64,000 bases of DNA from Prorocentrum cordatum. Its lineage: Eukaryota; Sar; Dinophyceae; Prorocentrales; Prorocentraceae. Below the pieces are notes generated by a model. The model ran no database searches and was not told the DNA's origin. It was given only the letters and a program-made list of their open reading frames with translations. Shown piece after piece: positions 55,530-64,000 of the stretch. The translations under genes were made by a program, and so were the position numbers. The DNA lies in NCBI GenBank assembly GCA_963575745.1, contig CAUYUJ010020527.1:402964-466963 (forward strand), in the 5' to 3' direction. Each line of letters starts with the position of its first letter. The first letter of the stretch is position 1.

Positions 55530-56110
55530 CATACGCTTGTCCTTTCCTCCTCCTTCCTCCGCCCCTCCTCTCCAGCTCGCCGCCATGGTGCGGCTCCTGG
55601 GGGTCGCGGTCCCTGGCCGATCTTCGCGGCTGCGGCATGTGCGACCAGCTGTTGGCCCAGCATTGTGTGGTCAAGGTGGGTCTCGCACCCAAGCGGGTCT
55701 GCGCTGCTCTCCGGAGGCCGCTCCCGAAGGAGTCCGTGCTCGATGAGAGCGTCGTGAACATCTTCGGCCCCGTGCTTTGCGGCTAAGCGCTCCAATCCAG
55801 GGCGCTTTCTTTTTCCTCTTCCTCCTCCTCCTCCTCCTCCTCCTCCTTCCTCCTTCTCCCATCCTCTCCCGCTTGCCGCCATGGTGTGGCTCCCGGGAGT
55901 CGCGGTCCTTGTCCGAATTCTGCGGCGCGCGCGACCAGCTGTCAGCCCAGCACTGTGTGGTCAATGGGGAGCCTCGCGCCCGCGCTGTCGGCGTTGCCCG
56001 TCTGGAGGCCGCTCCCCAGAGAATCCGTGGTCGATGAGACCGTCCTGAGCGTCTTCGGCCTCGTGTTGTGCGGCGAAGCGCCCCCTCCCAGGGCGCTATC
56101 CCCTCCTCCT
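55530..56110 (-). repeat. ~285-bp tandem duplication of coding-like sequence
   Basis: Each unit has a CCT-rich tract, then CCGCCATGGTG, and a 230-bp body. Minus-strand translations align as protein: AAKHGAEDVHDALIEHGLL (unit 1) and AAQHEAEDAQDGLIDHGFS (unit 2). The changes are mostly conservative, suggesting that minus is the old coding strand. Unit 1 continues with LDHTMLGQQLVAHAAAAK, while unit 2 is frameshifted there. On plus, both keep a 50-60 codon frame starting MVRLLGVAVPG or MVWLPGVAVLV. No known domain. Confidence 0.55.
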
Positions 56111-56209
56111 CCTCCTCTTCCTCCTCCTCCTTCTGCTCCTCCTCCATCCTCCTCGTGGGCCCCCTCCCCCTCCTCGCATGCGCACAGCGCGCACTTGCAT
56201 TGAATGAAA

Positions 56210-57245
56210 AAACACGCTCTCTAACCCACCCGCGCTCCCACGTGCTCGAGCTCTGTGAGTAGGTGCGTGGTGTAGGTGTCTCCCTATCACGCCACCCTGA
56301 ACCGCCTGACGCCCTTTCTCTCCGGGATGGCGCGCACACAGCACGGGCCGCATGCAGAACAACATCTGGTCCTGGCCTTGCTGCTGGTCGCACTGCGTGA
56401 CGACCACATGTTTGTCCGCTCGCCGCACCTTTGCCGTGGCCTCGCGGAACCGCAACTCCAGCAACTTCGCCTTGTCCCGGGCCTCTCGGGCCTTCTCCAG
56501 CTTGCCGTCGAGCTCGCGCACATAGTTGTGCCCGTCGCCAGAAGCCTCCACCGACATCTTCTTCTGGCACGGGAGCCTCTCCACCCGGCTGGGGCCCTCC
56601 GCTGACGGCTCGAGCTCGGCCGATCTGTGCTCCTTCTTGGCCTCGGCGTCCTCGGCCCCGAACTTGGCGTTCTCTGCTATCTACTCGCGCTCCGTGGCCT
56701 TGGCGCTGGCCGTGCACGACTCGCCGCCCGTGCGCAGCACCTCCGCAAGAGTCCACGGGGCCCTCGGCGGCTCCTTGCCACAGGCGTGGCACGCTGCCTC
56801 CCTCCTGGCACCTGCCCACGCGACCATGACCTGATGCCCCCCTGGGCCTCGGGCGCGCCGCCACCGCCGCCCGCCATCGGTGCCCCCGCGCCGATGCGAG
56901 CCCACGGCGGGCCAGGAGGTCGAAGAACAATGCTGAGCAGCCAAGTCTTTTTTGTCGTGTTTGTTTCCTTCTCTTGTTTCCACATGGTGGGGCGACCCGC
57001 CGCCCTCCGCGCAGGCCCACCCCCGCAACACGGCCCTGGCGGAGGCCCCCGCCAGCACACCCGCCGGAGGGCGGCGAACCGCCGAGCTGCCCTGCCCGCC
57101 GCGGGCCAGCGGCGTCCACAGGGGCACACGGGGAGCCCCCCTGCACCCCGAGCCCAAAAGTGGCTGCGCCTGCGAGATGGCGTGGGTGTGAGCGAGCCTG
57201 CGTGTGAGCGAGCCAGGAATGCGAATGAGGAGATGGTGAGCACAC
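56210..57245 (-). pseudogene. Unrecognised protein remnant with Cys pair and coiled coil
   Basis: Minus-strand reading: MVAWAGARREAACHACGKEP (about 56825), TLAEVLRTGGESCTASAKATE, an in-frame TAG near 56690, then IAENAKFGAEDAEAKKEHRS, KKMSVEASGDGHNYVRELDG and KLEKAREARDKAKLLELRFR, ending with DKHVVVTQCDQQQGQDQ. The charged, Ala/Leu-rich middle is a convincing coiled coil, and ACHACGKE may be half of a zinc-binding site. It is followed downstream on the same strand by the tandem coding-like units at 55530-56110, which may be its C-terminal part. I do not recognise the family. Confidence 0.4.
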
Positions 57246-57387
57246 ACTTTTTTGATCTGCAGGGCGAGAGCGAGCCTCTTCCGCTAAAAGCTAGGCGGGC
57301 TACGCACAGCTTTAATTAGGGAGACAGGGCACAGGTGGGCGGGGCCTCAGGCGGCCAGAGTCGGCGGGGCCCAGGGTGCAGTGGCGA

Positions 57388-57695
57388 GCACACACACACC
57401 ACACACCACACACCACACACCACACACCACACACCACACACCACACACCACACACCACATATCACATACCACATACCACATACCACATACCACATACCAC
57501 ATACCACATACCACATACCACATACCACATACCACATACCACACACCACAAACACCATACACCATACACCATACACCAGACCAGACAACCAGACAACCAG
57601 ACAACCAGACAACCAGACAACCAGACAACCAGACAACCAGACAACCTGACAACAGACAACAGACAACAGACAACAGACAACAGCCAACAGCCAAC

Positions 57696-57732
<37 letters not shown>

Positions 57733-58236
57733 TACACGCGCACGCGCACGCGCACGCGCACGCGCACGCGCACGCGCACGCGCACGCGCACGCGCACGCG
57801 CACGCGCACGCGCACGCGCACGCGCGCACGCGCACGCGCACGCGCACGCACACGCACACGCGCACGCGCGCACGCGCACGCACGCGCACGCGCACGCGCA
57901 CGCGCACGCGCACGCGCACGCGCACGCGCACGCGCACGCGCACGCGCACGCGCACGCGCACGCGCACGCGCACGCGCACGCGCACGCGCGCACGCGCACG
58001 CGCACGCGCACGCGCACGCGCACGCGCACGCGCACACGCGCACGCGCGCACACGCACACGCACACGCACACGCGCACGCGCACGCCCACGCGCACGCGCA
58101 CGCGCACGCGCACGCGCACGCGCACGCGCACGCGCACGCGCGCACGCGCACGCGCACGCGCACGCGCACGCGCACGCGCACGCTCACGCACACGCACACG
58201 CACACGCACACGCACACGCACACGCACACGCACACG

Positions 58237-58269
<33 letters not shown>

Positions 58270-61200
58270 ACACACACACACACAAGCACGCACCCACACG
58301 CACCCACACGCACCCACACGCACCCACACACCCACACACCCACACGCACCCACACACCCACACACCCACACACCCACACACCCACACACCCACACACCCA
58401 CACACCCACACACCCACACACCCACACACCCACCCACCCACACACCCACACACCCACACACCCACACACCCACACACCCACACACCCACACACCCACACA
58501 CCCACACACCCACACACCCACACACCCACACACCCACACACCCACACACCCACACACCCACACACCCACACACCCACACACCAACACACCCACACACCCA
58601 CACACCCACACACCCACACACCCACACACCCACACACCCACACACCCACACACCCACACACCCACACACCCACACACCACCCACACACCCACACACCCAC
58701 ACACCCACACACCCACACACCCACACACGCACACACGCACACACGCACACACGCACACACGCACACACGCACACACGCACACACGCACACACACGCGCAC
58801 ACACGCACACACGCACACACGCACACACGCACACACGCACACACGCACACACGCACACACGCACACACGCACACACGCACACACGCACACACGCACACAC
58901 GCACACACGCACACACGCACACACGCACACACGCACACACGCACACACGCACACACGCACACACGCACGCGCACGCGCACGCGCACGCGGCACGCGGCAC
59001 GCGGCACGCGGCACGCGGCACGCGGCACGCGGCACGCGGCACGCGGCACGCGGCACACGGCACGCGGCACACGGCACACGGCACACGGCACACGGCACAC
59101 GGCACACGGCACACGGCACACGGCACACGGCACACACGGCACACGGCACACACGGCACACACGGCACACGGCCACACGGCACACGCACACGCACACACAG
59201 AGACACACAGAGACACACAGAGACACACAGAGACACACAGAGACACATAGAGACACACAGAGAGACACACAGAGACACACAGAGAGACACACACAGAGAC
59301 ACACACAGAGACACACAGAGAGACACACAGAGAGACACACAGAGACACACACAGACACACACACAGAGACACACACAGAGACACACACAGAGACACACAC
59401 AGAGACACAAACAGAGACACACCACAGAGACACACACAGAGACACACACGAGACACACACAGAGACACACACAGAGACACCAGAGAGACCAACCACGAAA
59501 ACACAGAGAGACACACAGAGTAGACACACAGAGAGACACACAGAGAGACACACAAGAAGACACAGGAGAAGACACAGGGAGAGACAAGAGAGAGACAACA
59601 GAGAGAGATCACAGAGAGAGAACACAGAGTAGAGACACAGAGAAGAGGACACAGAGAGAGACACAGAGAGACACAGAGACACACAGAGACACACAGAGAC
59701 ACACAGAGACACACAGAGACACACAGAGACACACAGAGACACACAGAGACACACAGAGACACACAGAGACACACAGAGACACAGAGAGACACAGAGAGAG
59801 ACAGAGAGACACAGAGAGACACAGAGAGACACAGAGAGACACAGAGAGACACAGAGAGACACAGAGAGACACAGAGAGACACAGAGAGACACAGAGAGAC
59901 ACAGAGAGACACAGAGAGACACAGAGAGACAGAGAGAGACACAGAGAGACACAGAGAGACACAGAGAGACACAGAGAGACACAGAGAGACACAGAGAGAC
60001 ACAGAGAGACACAGAGAGACACAGAGAGACACAGAGAGACACAGAGAGACACAGAGAGACACAGAGAGACACACAGAGACACACAGAGACACACAGAGAC
60101 ACACAGAGACACACAGAGACACAAAGAGACACACAGAGACACACAGAGACAAAAAGAGACAAAAAGAGACACACAGAGACACACAGAGACACACAGAGAC
60201 ACACAGAGACACACAGAGACACACAGAGACACAGAGAGACACACAGAGACACACAGAGACACACAGAGACACAAAGAGACACACAGAGACACACAGAGAC
60301 ACACAGAGACACACAGAGACACACAGAGACACACAGAGACACACAGAGACACACAGAGACACACAGAGACACACAGAGACACACAGAGACACACAGAGAC
60401 ACACAGAGACACACAGAGACACACGGAGACACACGGAGACACACAGAGACACACAGAGACACACAGAGACACACGGAGACACACGGAGACACACGGAGAC
60501 ACACGGAGACACACGGAGACACACGGAGACACACGGAGACACACGGAGACACACGGAGACACACGGAGACACACGGAGACACACGGAGACACACGGAGAC
60601 ACACGGAGACACAGACAAACGGCGACACACGGAGACCCAAACGAACACACATAGAGACACGGATACACAACGGAGACGACCACGGAGACACCGGAGACAC
60701 AACAGAGACACACAGAGACACACAGAGCACACACAACCACAGAGACTCACAGCAGACAGGTCTGCTGGAACCGGGTATGCACCAGAGACACCACAAGGAC
60801 AACACAGAGACACACAGAGACACACAGAGACAACACAGAGAACACCAGAGACACACAAGACACACAGAGACAGCACAGAGACACACAGAGACACACATAG
60901 ACACACAGAGACCCCAGAGACACACAAAAGAAACACAAGAGACACACCGAGACACCCTAAAAAAAAAAACCAAAATAGACACACAGAGACACACAGAGAC
61001 ACACAGAGACACACAGAGACACACAGAGACACACAGAGACACAGAGAGACACACAGAGACACAGAGAGACACAGAGAGACAAAGAGAGACACAGAGAGAC
61101 ACAGAGAGACACAGAGAGACACAGAGAGACACAGAGAGACACAGAGAGACACAGAGAGACACAGAGAGACACAGAGAGACACAGAGAGACACAGAGAGAC

Positions 61201-61940
61201 ACAGATAGACACAGAGAGACACAGAGAGACACATAGAGACACAGAGAGACACAGAGAGACACAGAGAGACACAGAGAGACACAGAGAGACACAGAGTGAC
61301 ACAGAGAGACACAGAGAGACACAGAGAGACACAGAGAGACACAGAGAGACACAGAGAGACACAGAGAGACACAGAGAGACACAGAGAGACACAGAGAGAC
61401 ACAGAGAGACCAACGAGAGACACAGAGAGACACAGAGGAACACAGAGAGACACAGAGAGACACAGAGAGACACACAGAGACACAGAGAGACACAGAGGAC
61501 ACAGAGAGACCACAGAGAGACACAGAGAGACACAGAGAGACCAGATAGACACAGAGAGACACAGAGAGACAAACGTAGAGACACAGAGAGACACAGAGAG
61601 ACACAAGAAAGACACAGAGTAGACACAGAGAGACACAGAGAGACACAGAGAGACACAAAAAGACACAGAGAGACACAGAGAGACACAGAGAGACACAGAG
61701 ACACAGAGACACAGAGACACAGAGACACAGAGACACAGAGACACAGAGACACAAGGAGACACAAGGAGACACAGAGAGACACAGAGAGACACAGAGAGAC
61801 ACAGAGAGACACAGAGAGACACAGAGAGACACAGAGAGACACAGAGACACAGAGACACAGAGAAACGGAGACACAGAGACACAGAGACACACACACACAC
61901 ACACACGCACACACACACACACGCGCACGCACGCACGCCA
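57388..61940. repeat. 4.5-kb compound simple repeat with stepwise unit change
   Basis: Plus strand almost free of T. Units in order: ACACACC (7 bp), ACATACC (7), CAGACAAC (8), AGACAAC (7), ACATAC (6), ACGCGC (6, 57737-58180), CACGCA (6), CACACCCA (8, 58320-58725), CACACACG (8, 58726-58965), GGCACGC (7), GGCACAC (7), ACACAGAGAC (10), AGACACAC variants (59280-59480), ACAGAGAGAC (10), ACACGGAGAC (10, 60421-60610), then ACAGAGAGAC again to about 61860 and CA at the end. Frames of more than 1,000 codons on both strands are a by-product of missing stop triplets and are not genes. Confidence 0.95.
58320..58725 (-). repeat. G-rich (TGTGTGGG)n on the minus strand
   Basis: About 50 copies of CACACCCA on plus, so a GGG run every 8 nt on minus. 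Regular GGG spacing predicts G-quadruplex formation and resembles telomere-type sequence. Confidence 0.85.
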
Positions 61941-62039
61941 CAGCGGCCCAGAGGCCGGTCCAAGAATGGACGGCGCGCTGGCGCCTCGGCGCCGGCAGGC
62001 GGAAAACTCAGTCCTCGTCGTCGTCCTGGTCATAAGCCT

Positions 62040-62426
62040 TTACAGAATCCGCCCATCTTTTCCGCGGACCTTCCGGCCTTGTAATAAAATCGAACGGTTC
62101 CCAATTGCACGCCACTTGTGCCCAAGATATGCTTTCCGTGTCCATGCGTTTTGACCATGATACGGAGGCTCGGCGATGTTAAACCACCCAATCCCGCAGT
62201 CCCAAATCAGAAAGCTTCTGTTCCGCATAATGCGTCGCACGAACCATGAAATCTTTCCATGGTTCTCAGGGCGGGAAGGCGGAGGCGTCACACTAAGAAC
62301 AAAGACTCCATAGATAGGATATGGGCAATCAACTGTCTGAGGCCCGCCCGGACACCCAACAATGTGTATATGCTTCTGTCGTTTGTTGTTCCCATGGTGA
62401 AACGATGCCCCCCCTGGAGGCCCCAA
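62040..62426 (-). CDS. Unrecognised 129-codon open frame
   Basis: Complex, non-repetitive translation: GNNKRQKHIHIVGCPGGP, PIYGVFVLSVTPPPSRPENH, ISWFVRRIMRNRSFLIWDCG, IGWFNIAEPPYHGQNAWTRK, KWRAIGNRSILLQGRKV. The balanced composition with many Trp/Tyr/His is more protein-like than neighbouring frames. No known motif, no promoter seen. It ends in a stop beside the simple repeat. It could be an exon or a decayed gene fragment. Confidence 0.3.
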   Translation of the reverse strand: MGPPGGASFHHGNNKRQKHIHIVGCPGGPQTVDCPYPIYGVFVLSVTPPPSRPENHGKISWFVRRIMRNRSFLIWDCGIGWFNIAEPPYHGQNAWTRKAYLGHKWRAIGNRSILLQGRKVRGKDGRIL

Positions 62427-62689
62427 TTGGCGACCCGAAGCGAAGGCCTCGGGCCAAGAACGCCCCGGTCAACGACTGAACGTGGGGCGGCGGACCGGCT
62501 TTCCAGGGATCAGCTCCTCATCCTCGTCGGTGGCGCCCGTGAAGTGAGAACCCATGACGTGCAAGCCGCTCAGCATGGCTTCCCTTGTGTTCAGACGCGG
62601 CAAGCGGCGCGGTGGGCCGCTCCTCTCTCCCACTCGCCCCCCGACCTATGCGAAAATCTGAACTACCGAATCCCAAGATCAATCAGCAT
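62427..62689. other. Unassigned spacer
   Basis: Mixed GC-rich sequence; nothing recognised. Confidence 0.3.
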
Positions 62690-62890
62690 CGAATCTAGAA
62701 TTCGGATCGAATCGGAATGATCGGGCTCCATCGGCACGGAGTCAAAATCGAACAGGATCTGTTGGGCCGAAGTGCACAACACCGCCAAACAAGCATCGGG
62801 CCGCGCCCGATCGTCAGAATATCGGAGTCGAATCGGTTCGAGCCAGCCAGAATCGATATCGAGTCGGATCGATCGGATCGAAACGGACCG
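62690..62890. repeat. GATCGAATCGG-rich degenerate repeat
   Basis: Variants of GAATCGG/GGATCGA recur at about 62705, 62748, 62828, 62855 and 62870. A 148-codon minus frame (62663-63109) crosses it; its start (MFDILAALILLLVYARAC) would be a short membrane segment, but coding is not supported. Confidence 0.45.
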
Positions 62891-64000
62891 TGTATTGCTG
62901 ACAAAGCCCAGACCTGACCATTTGTCGACGAAGCGAGGAGGAGGAATGGGACCACAGTAAACCCAAGATGTACCAACAATGCTGCAACACTTCTCGGCGA
63001 CGACAGTGTTGTCTCCAATGCAGCAAGCAGAAGTCATCCCAGGACGACGTCTGGTACATGCACGTGCGTAAACAAGTAATAGGATAAGCGCGGCCAAGAT
63101 ATCAAACACGCTGGGTGGTGGTCTTCACGTGAAGCGATGGTGGGATAATGTCGGGCCAGGATGCAAATCGTAATGATATTGGACCCCGAGACCTCAGGGT
63201 CGCCAGCCCCCCCCTTAGACACATCGCCTCCGCACCAAGCGTGGCAAGTGGGCTCCCAGAGCGCCGAAGGACACCAGCGCCCGCCGCCTGCTCCCGTGCT
63301 CACGTCATGAGGCCGTGCGCGCATGCCGAGCCTGCGCTCCTGGGTGGTGGCCCGCCTCGACCGACCCCCCAGTCCTCAGAACCCCGCGCCCGCTCTGCCG
63401 AGGAGACCTCCAGACAGCCCCGAGGCCGTCCACGGCGACAGCCCAACCAACAGCCAACACCGAACGAGGCGACAGCGAAACCGAAACCGAGTCAGACCGA
63501 GATGTCGCAAGCAACCTTGAAGGGCGACGCGGCGCAGCAACGGCACGGCAGCCGACCGACCCGAACCGACAAAAACGCAACCGACTGCGACGCAGCCGAA
63601 ACGACCGACTCGCTAACGCCCTTGAATTCTCCCAGGTCGCCGTCGTCGTCGTCGTCGTCCTCCTCCTCCTCATCATTCTGTCCCAGGCTGCTGCCTCAGG
63701 GCCCCCCTGTCGGCGGGGTAAGCTCCGATGCAGTCGGGCAGCCTTCTGACTCCCAGGGGGGAGGAGGAGGGAAAAGAGGAGGGAGGAATATGAGGAGGGA
63801 GGGAGAGGAACAATGAACAACGCGCGAGAGTCCAAAGGAGTTACTCTACTCATGCGGAAAACGGGCACGAACTCTGAACAACCCAACTTATGGGGGAGCG
63901 GGTTAAGCTTGACACCACGTGGGGCCCCCCACTGGCAGGACCAGCACCGCCGCAAAACAACGGCGGGGAGAGAGGGAGAGGGAGAGGAGGGGGAGGGGGA
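62891..64000. other. Unassigned terminal region
   Basis: GC-rich sequence with GTC/TCC triplet repeats (63640-63672) that create a hydrophobic Val/Leu frame on plus, and a purine-rich GGGAGAG tail (63960-64000) that resembles the 3' UTR side of the LINE family but is too short to assign. No gene is supported. Confidence 0.35.

Noticed and set aside
57316-61941. Open frames of more than 1,000 codons on both strands
   Set aside because: They consist of Cys/Val/Ser/Leu or Thr/His/Pro repeats and exist only because the simple repeat lacks stop triplets. Both strands are open over the same DNA.
62663-63109. Small membrane protein starting with a hydrophobic segment
   Set aside because: The frame runs through a degenerate GATCG-rich repeat and has no conserved or recognisable domain.
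63640-63700. Val/Leu-rich transmembrane helix on plus
   Set aside because: Produced by GTC and CTC triplet repeats.

Overview
The window is eukaryotic and reads as repeat-dense accessory DNA, not a gene cluster. No rRNA, tRNA, CRISPR or operon-like gene run is visible. Base composition swings from very AT-rich (1-960, 17400-19030) to very GC-rich (9000-15500, 25000-36400, 49000-57000). Almost everything recognisable is a transposable element or a satellite. LINEs, a MULE-like transposase, Copia-like scraps, huge simple repeats and an absence of ordinary genes would suit a large-genome protist. A dinoflagellate or related alga is my best guess, but it is an inference and no diagnostic marker is present.

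Layout. 1-2563: AT-rich DNA with three 60-bp-spaced palindromes, then a broken MULE-type transposase. 2564-15690: at least six minus-strand copies (A, B, C', C, D, E) of one APE-endonuclease/RT LINE family, head to tail, with 3' ends pointing left and repeated A-rich 3' tails. 15700-17240: a plus-strand copy (F) with ORF1 and endonuclease only. 17240-19025: AT-rich DNA and microsatellites. 19026-24745: arrays built from a 10/11-bp unit of GGCCCCAAGA type in both orientations, a dispersed 'head' repeat and a 25-29 bp satellite.

24760-36465: the most interesting locus, a long minus-strand coding remnant. It begins with a 5'-truncated reverse-transcriptase tail (zinc-binding motif, then RNase H). 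About 125 bp further on, an ATG (34305) opens a very long, frameshifted reading frame. That frame carries a UPF1-like superfamily 1 helicase with all main motifs and continues through Cys-rich segments to about 25185.

36466-46700: more 10/11-bp arrays around TA/TG microsatellites, a 12-bp Cys-encoding minisatellite, a 45-62 bp satellite, a 50-bp satellite with exact 100-bp higher-order units, and trinucleotide repeats. 46880-57250: mostly unassigned sequence with a Gag-like remnant, a possible Copia RNase H remnant, a 9-bp collagen-like minisatellite, a third head-plus-array module, a coding-like tandem duplication and a coiled-coil ORF remnant. 57388-61940: 4.5 kb of compound simple repeat whose unit changes stepwise. 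61941-64000: two short unassigned ORFs and a GATCG-rich patch.

The recognised proteins are mobilisation proteins (endonuclease, RT, RNase H, helicase, transposase, Gag). Nearly all are broken by frameshifts, stops, deletions or 5' truncation. Only the RT frames of copies C and E are long and open. Boundaries of decayed elements are approximate.
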